Shown: piece after piece, positions 15,808-23,757 of the stretch
Position numbering within the stretch: the stretch's first letter is position 1
Layout: each line of letters begins with the position of its first letter
NCBI GenBank assembly: GCA_965662485.1
Contig: CBFIIL010000023.1
Location: forward strand, 1-23,757
Source of the DNA: UBA3537 sp965662485
Lineage (GTDB): Bacteria; Bacteroidota; Bacteroidia; Flavobacteriales; Flavobacteriaceae
DNA length: 23,757 nucleotides
Reading direction: 5' to 3'
Notes under the pieces: model-generated
Seen by the model: the letters and a program-made list of their open reading frames with translations, nothing else
Database searches by the model: none
What the model was told of the DNA's origin: nothing
Position numbers and translations under genes: made by a program

Positions 15808-16998
15808 ATGAAACAAGCATATATAGTAAAAGCATACAGAACAGCCGTTGGAAAAGCTCCAAAAGGGGTATTTAGATTTAAAAGAGCCGATGAACTTGGT
15901 GCAGAAACCATTCAGCACATGATGAAAGAACTTCCAAATTTGGATGTATCTCGAATTGATGATGTGATTGTTGGAAATGCCATGCCCGAAGGATCCCAAG
16001 GACTCAATATGGCGCGTTTTATTTCACTTATTGGACTCAATAGTGTTGATGTTCCTGGCGTAACTGTTAATCGATTTTGTTCTTCAGGATTAGAAACCAT
16101 AGGACTTGCGGCAGCAAAAATTCAAGCTGGAATGGCCGATTGTATCATTGCTGGCGGGGCAGAAAACATGAGTGCAGTACCAATGACAGGGTTCAAACCA
16201 GAATTGAATTATGATACCATAAATTCTGGCCACGAAGATTACTACTGGGGAATGGGAAATACGGCAGAAGCTGTAGCGAATGAATTTAATGTATCAAGAG
16301 AAGATCAAGATGAATTTGCATATAATTCGCACATGAAAGCCCTCAAAGCACAAGCCGAAAACCGTTTTCAAGATCAAATAGTGCCTATTGAAGTTGAGCA
16401 AACTTACGTTGATGAGAATGGAAAACGTGCAACAAAAAAATATACAGTATCCAAAGACGAAGGACCTCGAAAAGGTACAAGCTTAGAAGCATTGGCAAAA
16501 TTGCGTGCCGTATTTGCACAAGGTGGTAGTGTTACGGCTGGAAATTCTTCACAGATGAGTGATGGAGCGGCTTTTGTTATAGTTATGAGCGAGGATTTGG
16601 TTAAAGAGTTAGATTTAGAACCTATTGCTCGCTTGGTGAGTTATGCCGTTGCTGGTGTAGAACCAAGAATAATGGGAATTGGACCTGTAAAAGCAATTCC
16701 AAAAGCATTACAACAAGCAGGATTGAAACAATCAAATTTAGAACTTATTGAATTGAATGAAGCTTTTGCTTCACAATCATTAGCAGTAATAAGAGAATTA
16801 AAATTAAATCCCGAACTCATAAATGTTAACGGAGGTGCTATTGCGCTTGGTCATCCTCTAGGATGTACAGGAGCAAAACTTTCTGTACAATTGTTTGATG
16901 AAATGCGAAAAAGAGAAATGACATCAAAATATGGTGCAGTCACAATGTGCGTTGGTACAGGGCAAGGGGCGTGTGGAATTTTTGAATTTTTAAAATAA
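15808..16998 (+). CDS. fadA: Acetyl-CoA C-acyltransferase (3-ketoacyl-CoA thiolase)
   Basis: The last step of beta-oxidation: thiolytic cleavage of 3-ketoacyl-CoA to acetyl-CoA and a shortened acyl-CoA. A 396-residue thiolase with all active-site parts: acyl-accepting Cys91 in NRFCSSGLE, His349 in ALGHPLGCTGA, and the general base Cys381 in CVGTGQGACG. Family motifs GGAENMSAVP and NEAFASQSLAV are also present. Its place directly after fadN and before fadE shows it works in degradation rather than acetoacetyl-CoA synthesis. The start ATG lies 3 bases after the fadN stop, so translational coupling is likely. Confidence 0.95.
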   Translation: MKQAYIVKAYRTAVGKAPKGVFRFKRADELGAETIQHMMKELPNLDVSRIDDVIVGNAMPEGSQGLNMARFISLIGLNSVDVPGVTVNRFCSSGLETIGLAAAKIQAGMADCIIAGGAENMSAVPMTGFKPELNYDTINSGHEDYYWGMGNTAEAVANEFNVSREDQDEFAYNSHMKALKAQAENRFQDQIVPIEVEQTYVDENGKRATKKYTVSKDEGPRKGTSLEALAKLRAVFAQGGSVTAGNSSQMSDGAAFVIVMSEDLVKELDLEPIARLVSYAVAGVEPRIMGIGPVKAIPKALQQAGLKQSNLELIELNEAFASQSLAVIRELKLNPELINVNGGAIALGHPLGCTGAKLSVQLFDEMRKREMTSKYGAVTMCVGTGQGACGIFEFLK

Positions 16999-17019
16999 TG
17001 TACTCAAATTTATTATAAT

Positions 17020-18816
17020 ATGGAAGTAAAAGAATTATTAAGAGGCGGACAATATCTAGTTAAAGAAACGGATTGTCGAGCGGTCTTCACTCCAGAGGAT
17101 TTTTCAGAGGAGCAACTCATGATGAAAGAAGCCGTTAAAGAATTTAATGAACGTGAAGTCATTGCACACCGCGATCGCTTTGAAGCCAAAGATTATGCAC
17201 TCACCGAAAAAGTGATGCGTAAAGCAGGTGAACTTGGATTTTTAGGAGTTGCTGTTCCAGAAGCTTATGGCGGATTGAATATGGGATTTGTATCAACGAT
17301 GTTGGTTTGTGACTACATCTCCAGCGGAACAGGATCTTTTAGCACTGCTTTTGGTGCACATACTGGGATTGGTACTATGCCCATCACATTATATGGAACT
17401 GAAGAACAAAAATTAAAATATGTGCCCAAGTTAGCTAGTGGTGAGTGGTTTGGCGCTTATTGTCTTACAGAACCTGGCGCAGGAAGTGATGCCAATTCCG
17501 GAAAAACCATGGCTACTCTATCGGAAGACGGAAAACACTACAGCATAACAGGCCAAAAAATGTGGATTTCTAATGCTGGTTTTTGTAATGTATTTATTGT
17601 TTTTGCTCGGATAGAAGACGATAAAAACATCACAGGATTTATTGTTGAAAATAATCCTTCCAATGGGATTACTATGGGTGAAGAAGAACACAAATTAGGT
17701 ATAAGAGCTTCCTCAACGAGGCAAGTGTTTTTTAATGATACAAAAGTTCCTGTAGAAAATATGCTTTCTGAACGTCAAAATGGATTCAAAATTGCAATGA
17801 ATGCTTTGAATATTGGGCGTATAAAATTGGCGGCTGCATGTTTGGATTCACAACGAAGAATAACAACCGATGCCATTGTTTATGCCAATGCACGACAACA
17901 ATTTAAAACCCCAATTTCAGAATTTGGGGCCATAAAATTTAAACTAGCAGAAATGGTTACCAACACCTATGTTGGTGAATCGGCGAGTTATAGAGCAGCA
18001 AAAGACATTGAAGACCGTATTGCACTTCGACTAGAAAAAGGCAATACACACCAAGAAGCTGAATTAAAAGGTGTTGAAGAATACGCTATTGAATGCTCGA
18101 TTCTAAAAGTAGCTGTTTCAGAAGACGTTCAACATTGTGCTGATGAAGGAATTCAAATATTTGGAGGGATGGGCTTTTCAGAAGATACCCCAATGGAGGC
18201 GGCTTGGAGAGATGCTCGAATTGCAAGAATATATGAAGGAACCAATGAAATCAACAGAATGATTTGTATTGGAATGCTAATTAAAAAAGCCATGAAAGGA
18301 CATGTTGATTTGCTCGGGCCAGCTATGGCAGTTCAAGAAGAACTTATGGGCATACCATCTTTTGACACCCCCGATTATAGTGCACCTTTGTCACAAGAAA
18401 AAGCCATTATAAAAAACTTAAAGAAAGTATTCTTAATGGTTGCAGGAGCTGGTATACAGAAGTTTGGACCAAAAATTGAAGAGCATCAACAGTTGATGCT
18501 AAATGCTGCCGATATTTTAATAGAAATATACATGGTAGAGTCTGCAATTTTGAGAACTGAAAAAAATATTCAACGTTTTGGAGAAGAATCTCAAAAACAT
18601 CAGATTGAAATGAGTCAATTATATTTGTACAATGCTGTTGAAATTATTTCAAAAAGTGCTAAAAGCGGAATTATTTCATTTGCTGAAGGAGACGAACAAC
18701 GCATGATGCTTATGGGATTAAAGCGATTTACAAAATATACAAATTATCCAAATGTTGCAGCACTTAGAAATAGTATTGCAGCAAAAGTAAATAAAGAGAA
18801 TACGTATTGCTTCTAA
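17020..18816 (+). CDS. fadE: Acyl-CoA dehydrogenase, VLCAD-like
   Basis: The first oxidative step of beta-oxidation: FAD-dependent conversion of acyl-CoA to trans-2-enoyl-CoA, passing electrons to electron-transfer flavoprotein, which is not encoded in this window. The dehydrogenase core spans about 20-420. It includes AYCLTEPGAGSDA (FAD/substrate contact), KMWISNAG, the FGGMGFSEDTPMEAAWRD stretch, and catalytic Glu406 in IYEGTNEI at the position used by medium- and very-long-chain enzymes. The extra C-terminal region (about 430-598) is what distinguishes 600-residue VLCAD/FadE-type proteins from 380-residue ones, and points to long-chain substrates and perhaps membrane association. It lies 21 bases after fadA and is the last gene of the operon; a strong hairpin follows. 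Confidence 0.93.
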   Translation: MEVKELLRGGQYLVKETDCRAVFTPEDFSEEQLMMKEAVKEFNEREVIAHRDRFEAKDYALTEKVMRKAGELGFLGVAVPEAYGGLNMGFVSTMLVCDYISSGTGSFSTAFGAHTGIGTMPITLYGTEEQKLKYVPKLASGEWFGAYCLTEPGAGSDANSGKTMATLSEDGKHYSITGQKMWISNAGFCNVFIVFARIEDDKNITGFIVENNPSNGITMGEEEHKLGIRASSTRQVFFNDTKVPVENMLSERQNGFKIAMNALNIGRIKLAAACLDSQRRITTDAIVYANARQQFKTPISEFGAIKFKLAEMVTNTYVGESASYRAAKDIEDRIALRLEKGNTHQEAELKGVEEYAIECSILKVAVSEDVQHCADEGIQIFGGMGFSEDTPMEAAWRDARIARIYEGTNEINRMICIGMLIKKAMKGHVDLLGPAMAVQEELMGIPSFDTPDYSAPLSQEKAIIKNLKKVFLMVAGAGIQKFGPKIEEHQQLMLNAADILIEIYMVESAILRTEKNIQRFGEESQKHQIEMSQLYLYNAVEIISKSAKSGIISFAEGDEQRMMLMGLKRFTKYTNYPNVAALRNSIAAKVNKENTYCF

Positions 18817-18823
18817 TGCATAC

Positions 18824-18840
18824 GTAGTTTAGTTGGTTAG
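18824..18840 (+). other. tRNA D-arm-like fragment (possible tRNA relic)
   Basis: GTAGTTTAGTTGGTTAG resembles the D-arm region of flavobacterial tRNA-Asp as I remember it. AGAACGCCT follows after three extra bases, again like the start of an anticodon arm. There is no acceptor stem, no seven-base anticodon loop and no T-arm, so this is not a working tRNA gene. It may be a relic or chance. Confidence 0.35.
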
Positions 18841-18842
18841 TT

Positions 18843-18880
18843 GAGAACGCCTTCACACCTGTGAAGGCGTTTTCTATTTT
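18843..18880 (+). terminator. Strong hairpin terminator after fadE
   Basis: AACGCCTTCACA (18846-18857) and TGTGAAGGCGTT (18860-18871) are perfect inverted copies around CC (an effective loop of 4). Three more pairs, one a G-U, extend it to 18843 and 18874. A T-rich tail (TTTTCTATTTT) overlaps and follows the right arm. It should end the marR-fadNAE transcript. On the minus strand the tail is GA-rich, so one direction is favoured. Confidence 0.8.
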
Positions 18881-18894
18881 AAAAAAATTAAACT

Positions 18895-18902
18895 TATATT
18901 TG
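18895..18902 (+). promoter_or_regulatory. Bacteroidota -7 element of the peptidase operon
   Basis: TATATTTG matches TAnnTTTG and ends 37 bases before the ATG at 18940, leaving a leader of about 30 bases. It sits just downstream of the fadE terminator, which marks the start of a new transcript. Confidence 0.5.
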
Positions 18903-18939
18903 AAATTCTTGCATTATTTAGACCTTTAATCATAAACTT

Positions 18940-20271
18940 ATGAAATTTAGACTTATTTTAATTTTTTCAGTTTTGACAACCTTGTCACTTTGGAGTCAAA
19001 ATCAAAGAGATTTATATCAAATAATAGATGCAATCAGTGCTCATCGAATCAAGTCCGACGTCAAAACTCTAGTTGATTTCGGCACACGTCACACACTGAG
19101 TGATACCGTTTCAAAAACTCGGGGAATAGGAGCTGCTAGACGGTGGGTAAAAAATGAGTTTGAAACAATTTCTTCAAATTGTAATAATTGTCTTGAGGTT
19201 TTCTTTCAGAGTGACTTTGTAAAAAAAGGAACAAACGGACGAATTACAAAAGATGTTGAAATCGTAAATGTGGTTGCGATTCAGAAAGGAACCTTATACC
19301 CAAATCGCTACATCATTATGAGTGGAGATATTGACTCTAGAGTTAGTGATCCTAACGATTATAATTCAGATGCACCAGGTGCCAATGACAATGCCTCTGG
19401 ACTTGCTGGTACACTTGAAGTGGCACGGGTTTTAAGTCAGTATTCATTTAAAAATAGTATTATTTATGTTGGTCTTTCAGGTGAAGAGCAAGGACTTTTT
19501 GGTGGAATTGGCCTAGCAAATTTTGCAAAGAAAAAAAACTGGGATATTATTGGAGTTTTAAACAATGATATGATTGGAAATATAAAGGGTGTGGACGGCG
19601 TAATTGACAACCGTTCATTCAGAATATTTTCTGAACCTGTTCCACCTACTGAAACAGAAAAACAACGAGAATCAAGACGCTATTATGGTGGTGAAGTTGA
19701 TGGGATATCAAGACAACTTGCTCGTTACATACACAAAACAGTTAAAACCTACATGCCAGAAATGAACCCAATGATGGTTTACAGGTTAGATCGTTTCGGA
19801 AGAGGTGGTCATCATAAACCCTTTTGTGATGCTGGATACGCTGGTATTAGAATCATGGAAACACATGAAAATTACACACAACAACATCAAGACATTAGAA
19901 CAGAAAATGGAATAAATTATGGCGATACTTTTGAGCATGTAGATTTTAATTATGCAAAAAAACTAACTGCTGTAAACGCCATTAATTTAGCAAGTTTGGC
20001 CTGGGCACCGCCTGCTCCTTCCCAAGTCAGTATTGGTGGGATTGTAGAACCATCGGCTAAATTGAAATGGAAACCTGTTTCTGGTGCAGCCTACTATAAG
20101 GTTTACTGGAGGGATACTACCTCTCCAACTTGGGATTACAGTAAAATTGTTTCAAAAAACTCTTCAACATTAGATGGATTAGTTATTGATAATTACTTTT
20201 TTGGAGTTGCTGCTGTAGGAGAAGATGGTTTTGAAAGTCAAGTGGTGTTTCCAAATAAAATTTTTAGATAA
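18940..20271 (+). CDS. Secreted M28-family zinc peptidase with C-terminal Fn3-like domain
   Basis: A 443-residue exported protein with a clear signal peptide (MKFRLILIFSVLTTLSLWSQ). The M28 fold has the dizinc ligands Asp150 (GANDNASG), the catalytic and binding pair Glu182-Glu183 (SGEEQG), Asp210 (NNDMIGN) and probably His316 (QHQD). The first ligand, normally a histidine in a GHxDS motif, is here Asp130 in SGDIDSR. From about 355 to the end there is a Fn3-like beta domain (KLKWKPVSGAAYYKVYWR), a usual add-on in secreted Bacteroidota enzymes. M28 enzymes are mostly aminopeptidases. It begins an operon with an M1 peptidase one base downstream, so both probably finish peptide breakdown in the periplasm or outside. 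The zinc-ligand change may alter metal affinity, or it may be normal for this subfamily. Confidence 0.85.
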   Translation: MKFRLILIFSVLTTLSLWSQNQRDLYQIIDAISAHRIKSDVKTLVDFGTRHTLSDTVSKTRGIGAARRWVKNEFETISSNCNNCLEVFFQSDFVKKGTNGRITKDVEIVNVVAIQKGTLYPNRYIIMSGDIDSRVSDPNDYNSDAPGANDNASGLAGTLEVARVLSQYSFKNSIIYVGLSGEEQGLFGGIGLANFAKKKNWDIIGVLNNDMIGNIKGVDGVIDNRSFRIFSEPVPPTETEKQRESRRYYGGEVDGISRQLARYIHKTVKTYMPEMNPMMVYRLDRFGRGGHHKPFCDAGYAGIRIMETHENYTQQHQDIRTENGINYGDTFEHVDFNYAKKLTAVNAINLASLAWAPPAPSQVSIGGIVEPSAKLKWKPVSGAAYYKVYWRDTTSPTWDYSKIVSKNSSTLDGLVIDNYFFGVAAVGEDGFESQVVFPNKIFR

Positions 20272-20272
20272 A

Positions 20273-21919
20273 ATGAAATTAAAACCTACGCTGCTTTTTT
20301 GTTTGTTTTTCAGTCTACTTTGTGATCTTTATACACAAAATAGTTCTGAACTCATAAAAAATTATACTCATCAAGATACACTTCGAGGTAGTATCACACC
20401 AGAACGAAGTTGGTGGGATCTCACCTATTATGACTTAGAGGTTAGTGTTAATCCAAAAACAAAAACAATCTTTGGACAAAATACTGTTCAATATAAAGTT
20501 ATAGAAGAAAACAACAGTCTACAAATTGATTTACAACCTCCAATGATCATTACAAAAGTGACTCAAAATGGAGAGGTTTTAGATGTAATTGATAATGGTA
20601 ATGCACATTTTATTCAACTTAAAGCAGTGCAAAGGCTCAACTCCAATCAAAGTGTCACAATACATTTTGAAGGCAAACCAAGAGAAGCTAAAAATGCGCC
20701 TTGGGACGGTGGATTTTCTTGGAAAAAAGATGAAAATGGAACTGATTTTATTGCGACCTCTTGTCAAGGATTGGGTGCTAGTGTCTGGTGGCCCAACAAA
20801 GATCATATGTACGATGAAGTCGATAGTATGCAAATTAAGGCTACTGTTCCAAAGCATCTTACTGCAGTTGCCAATGGGCGACTAAAAAATATTACTAAAT
20901 CACAAAACACCGCCACTTATACATGGTTTGTTTCAAACCCAATAAATAACTATGGCGTTAATATCAATGTTGGAGATTATATTCATTTTTCTGAAACTTT
21001 TCAAGGTGAAAAAGGTGATTTAGATATGGACTATTATGTGTTGAAACATCATTTAGAAAAAGCAAAAATACAATTTTTGGATGCTCCAAAAATGATGAAA
21101 GTTTTTGAACATTGGTTTGGACCCTATCCATTTTATAAAGATAGTTTTAAATTGGTTGAAGTTCCCTATTTGGGTATGGAGCATCAAAGTTCGGTAACCT
21201 ATGGTAATCAATTTAAAAAAGGGTATCTCGGGCGCGATTTATCAGGAACTGGTTGGGGGTTGCAATTTGATTTTATTATAATTCACGAATCTGGCCACGA
21301 ATGGTTTGCCAACAATATTACCAATATCGATATAGCGGACATGTGGATTCATGAAGGATTTACAGCCTATTCAGAAAATATATTTTTGGACTATTATTAT
21401 GGAAAAAAAGCTTCAGCAGATTATGTTATTGGTACAAGAAAAAGAATCCGAAATGACCGTCCCATTATTGGCGATTACAATGTAAATTCTGAAGGGTCAT
21501 CTGATATGTATTACAAAGGCGCAAATATGATTCATATGTTGCGACAACTGACAAAAGATGATGAGAAATGGCGAAAAATTCTCAGAAAAATGAATGCAAA
21601 CTTTTACCATCAAACTGTTACAACCCAACAAATAGAGACGTTTTTATCAAAAGAAATAGGGCTAAAATTAAATCCATTTTTTAATCAATATTTACGTGAC
21701 ACTCGCATCCCCGTTTTAGAATATTCGATAGAAAACAATGTACTATTTTATCGTTGGAATAATGTAGTTGATGGATTTGATATGCCTTTAGAAATTGTAT
21801 CCAATAACAAAACACAATGGCTCTACCCTACTGAAACTTGGCAAACTACACATGTAAAATATCCAAAGATTACAATTGATGAGGACTATTACATTACAGC
21901 AAAAAATTTGAACCAATAA
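20273..21919 (+). CDS. Secreted M1-family metallopeptidase
   Basis: A gluzincin aminopeptidase of 548 residues from this start, with a signal peptide (MKLKPTLLFCLFFSLLCDLY). The zinc site is complete: HESGH at 338-342 and the third ligand Glu361, 18 residues on, as HExxH-x18-E requires. The exopeptidase motif is GMEHQSS rather than the classical GAMEN, a variation known among Bacteroidota M1 proteins. The N-terminal beta domain starts at YYDLEVSVNPKTKTI. The protein ends soon after the catalytic domain, without the large C-terminal helical domain of PepN. An in-frame ATG at 20225 lies inside the preceding gene and would bury the signal peptide, so 20273, one base after that gene's stop, is preferred. 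Expected role: removing N-terminal residues from external peptides. Confidence 0.9.
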   Translation: MKLKPTLLFCLFFSLLCDLYTQNSSELIKNYTHQDTLRGSITPERSWWDLTYYDLEVSVNPKTKTIFGQNTVQYKVIEENNSLQIDLQPPMIITKVTQNGEVLDVIDNGNAHFIQLKAVQRLNSNQSVTIHFEGKPREAKNAPWDGGFSWKKDENGTDFIATSCQGLGASVWWPNKDHMYDEVDSMQIKATVPKHLTAVANGRLKNITKSQNTATYTWFVSNPINNYGVNINVGDYIHFSETFQGEKGDLDMDYYVLKHHLEKAKIQFLDAPKMMKVFEHWFGPYPFYKDSFKLVEVPYLGMEHQSSVTYGNQFKKGYLGRDLSGTGWGLQFDFIIIHESGHEWFANNITNIDIADMWIHEGFTAYSENIFLDYYYGKKASADYVIGTRKRIRNDRPIIGDYNVNSEGSSDMYYKGANMIHMLRQLTKDDEKWRKILRKMNANFYHQTVTTQQIETFLSKEIGLKLNPFFNQYLRDTRIPVLEYSIENNVLFYRWNNVVDGFDMPLEIVSNNKTQWLYPTETWQTTHVKYPKITIDEDYYITAKNLNQ

Positions 21920-21922
21920 ACT

Positions 21923-23757
21923 ATGAAAACTGCACTAAAATTACTTTTCGTTTTAATCTCGATTATTGGATATTCTCAAGAATTTTCCATGGATTTAATC
22001 AAAAATATGACACCTCGCAACATTGGTCCAGGTGGAATGTCAGGGCGCGTAACCGCCATTGATGTTGTTATTTCTAACCCCGATATCATATATGCAGGTA
22101 CAGCATCTGGAGGTTTGTGGAAATCTATATCAGGTGGGATAACATGGGACCCAATTTTTGATAACGAAGTTACTGCCTCAATTGGCGCTGTAGCCATACA
22201 ACAATCTAACCCCGACGTAATATGGGTAGGAACTGGAGAGGGTAACCCTAGAAATAGTCTTAATGGAGGTTATGGCATTTTCAAAAGTTTAGATGGAGGA
22301 AAAACTTGGACCTCCATGGGACTCGAACAAACACGACATATTCATCGTGTAATTATTGATCCCACAAATCCAAATGTAGTCTATGTTGGTGCAATTGGAT
22401 CGCCATGGGGTACACACAAAGAACGTGGAGTGTTTAAAACTACAGACGGTGGAGAAACTTGGAACAAAGTTTTATATGCTAACACCAAAACAGGAGTAGC
22501 AGATTTAGTGATGGATCCTAAGAATCCTAATAAACTTATTGCAGCACTTTGGGAACACAAAAGAGATCCTTGGTTTTTCAATTCTGGTGGTGTAGGTTCA
22601 GGAATTCACATCACTTATGATGGTGGAAAAAACTGGAAAAAAATTACTTCAAAAGATGGATTACCAGACGGAGATTTAGGGCGAATTGGTCTAGCAATCG
22701 CACCTAACAAAACCAATATTGTTTATGCTTTGGTAGAAGCCAAAAAAAATGGATTATACAAAAGTTTAGATGGAGGTTTAAAATGGATTAAAGTCAACGA
22801 AAACATGAACGAAATTGGTAACCGTCCATTTTATTATGCAGATTTATATGTTGATCCTCAAAATGAAAATCGATTGTATTCCATATTTACATACGTGAAC
22901 GTGAGTGAAGATGGTGGAAATAGCTTTAAACAATTGATGCCTGCCTACGGAGTTTCAAATGGTGTTCACCCCGATCATCATGCGTGGTGGATACATCCCA
23001 AAAATGGAGATTTTATGATTGATGGAAACGATGGTGGTTTAAATATTACAAAAGATGGAGGAACTTCTTGGCGTTTTATTGGAAACTTACCTGTTGCTCA
23101 GTTTTATCATATTAGCGTAGACAATGAAATCCCTTATAATGTTTACGGAGGTATGCAAGACAATGGTTCATGGCGTGGGCCGTCTTATGTTTGGCGCGAC
23201 CAAGGAATTCGAAATTCATACTGGCAAGAAATTAGCTTTGGTGATGGCTTTGATGTTGTTCCTGATCGCGATGATTCACGTTTTGGATGGTCCATGAGTC
23301 AACAAGGCTATGTGAGTCGTTATGACTGGAAAACAGGCAATAACTACACTGTTCGACCTACACATCCAAATCCTGATATAACACTGCGTTTCAATTGGAA
23401 TGCTGCTATTAATATTGACCCAAAAGACAATAGTACGTTGTATTTTGGTAGTCAATTTGTACATAAATCAACTGATAAGGGCGAAACATGGAACATTATT
23501 TCTCCAGATTTAACAACAAATGATCCTGAAAAACTAAAACAACATGAAAGCGGAGGGCTTACAATGGATGCCACAGGAGCTGAAAATCACTGTACAATTT
23601 TAGTTATAGAACCATCTGAAATTGAGCAAAATTTGCTTTGGGTAGGAACCGATGACGGAAGAGTACATTTTACAACAAATGGAGGTAATGACTGGAATGA
23701 GGTCACCAAAAATATAAAAGGACTTCCAAAAGGCAGTTGGATTACTCAAATAAAGGC
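21923..23757 (+). CDS. Large secreted BNR/VPS10-like beta-propeller protein (3' end outside window)
   Basis: The open frame starts 3 bases after the M1 stop and runs 611 codons to the window edge without a stop. A signal peptide (MKTALKLLFVLISIIGYSQ) begins it. At least nine Asp-box-like repeats are visible, near 69, 122, 173, 231, 281, 328, 377, 516 and 584 (for example SLDGGKTW and TTDGGETW), which indicates one or two multi-bladed propellers of sortilin/VPS10 or sialidase type. Proteins of this kind run to about 1,000 residues and are often labelled glycosyl hydrolase. I see no sialidase arginine triad that would justify that name. It is cotranscribed with two secreted peptidases, so a role in binding or processing peptides is possible but unproven. 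Confidence 0.85.
   Translation, partial: MKTALKLLFVLISIIGYSQEFSMDLIKNMTPRNIGPGGMSGRVTAIDVVISNPDIIYAGTASGGLWKSISGGITWDPIFDNEVTASIGAVAIQQSNPDVIWVGTGEGNPRNSLNGGYGIFKSLDGGKTWTSMGLEQTRHIHRVIIDPTNPNVVYVGAIGSPWGTHKERGVFKTTDGGETWNKVLYANTKTGVADLVMDPKNPNKLIAALWEHKRDPWFFNSGGVGSGIHITYDGGKNWKKITSKDGLPDGDLGRIGLAIAPNKTNIVYALVEAKKNGLYKSLDGGLKWIKVNENMNEIGNRPFYYADLYVDPQNENRLYSIFTYVNVSEDGGNSFKQLMPAYGVSNGVHPDHHAWWIHPKNGDFMIDGNDGGLNITKDGGTSWRFIGNLPVAQFYHISVDNEIPYNVYGGMQDNGSWRGPSYVWRDQGIRNSYWQEISFGDGFDVVPDRDDSRFGWSMSQQGYVSRYDWKTGNNYTVRPTHPNPDITLRFNWNAAINIDPKDNSTLYFGSQFVHKSTDKGETWNIISPDLTTNDPEKLKQHESGGLTMDATGAENHCTILVIEPSEIEQNLLWVGTDDGRVHFTTNGGNDWNEVTKNIKGLPKGSWITQIK

Noticed and set aside
18824..18880. Functional tRNA gene
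   Set aside because: There is no acceptor stem, T-arm or 7-base anticodon loop. The hairpin is symmetric with an even loop and a T-rich tail, which fits a terminator.
20225..20272. Earlier start for the M1 peptidase inside the M28 gene
   Set aside because: It would place 16 polar residues before an obvious signal peptide. The ATG at 20273 gives a normal export signal.

Overview
The window comes from the chromosome of a member of the Bacteroidota, most likely family Flavobacteriaceae. The evidence is the AT-rich sequence with few Shine-Dalgarno sites, repeated matches to the Bacteroidota -7 promoter element TAnnTTTG shortly before gene starts, a PurL of about 1,220 residues in one chain, and secreted M28, M1 and BNR-repeat proteins of the kind common in flavobacteria. 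I see no phage, insertion sequence, CRISPR array, plasmid or rRNA gene. The content is mostly core metabolism, and no stretch over 300 bases lacks a gene.

Layout. (1) 1-4847, plus strand: the tail of a membrane protein, a polyprenyl-phosphate-type GT2 glycosyltransferase, an unrecognised 55-residue gene with its own promoter-like box, a phosphohexomutase and an MsbA-like ABC exporter. This looks like a sugar activation and envelope export group. (2) 4844-5893, minus strand: a BNR/YCF48-type probable lipoprotein. Its stop codon overlaps the exporter's stop codon inside a candidate terminator hairpin. (3) 5978-10957, plus: an RsmB-like rRNA m5C methyltransferase and PurL. (4) 11068-18816, plus: a fatty-acid module. 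It has a long-chain acyl-CoA synthetase, then a MarR-family regulator followed by fadN (3-hydroxyacyl-CoA dehydrogenase/enoyl-CoA hydratase), fadA (thiolase) and fadE (acyl-CoA dehydrogenase). (5) 18940-23757, plus: a tightly packed run of secreted proteins, namely an M28 peptidase, an M1 peptidase and a large BNR/VPS10-like protein that runs off the window.

How they work together. The acyl-CoA synthetase activates fatty acids, FadE makes the enoyl-CoA, FadN hydrates and oxidises it, and FadA cleaves it. This is a full beta-oxidation spiral apart from electron-transfer flavoprotein. The gene order fadN-fadA-fadE is that of the Bacillus subtilis fadNAE operon. Here, however, a MarR gene leads the operon, and two identical 12-bp palindromes (TATGCATGCATA, centres 29 bp apart) lie just upstream of it. 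That pair is the strongest regulatory signal in the window.

Other points of interest are a 17-nt stretch resembling a tRNA D-arm fused to a strong hairpin after fadE, an apparent His-to-Asp change at a zinc-ligand position of the M28 peptidase, and the small gene in front of the phosphomutase.
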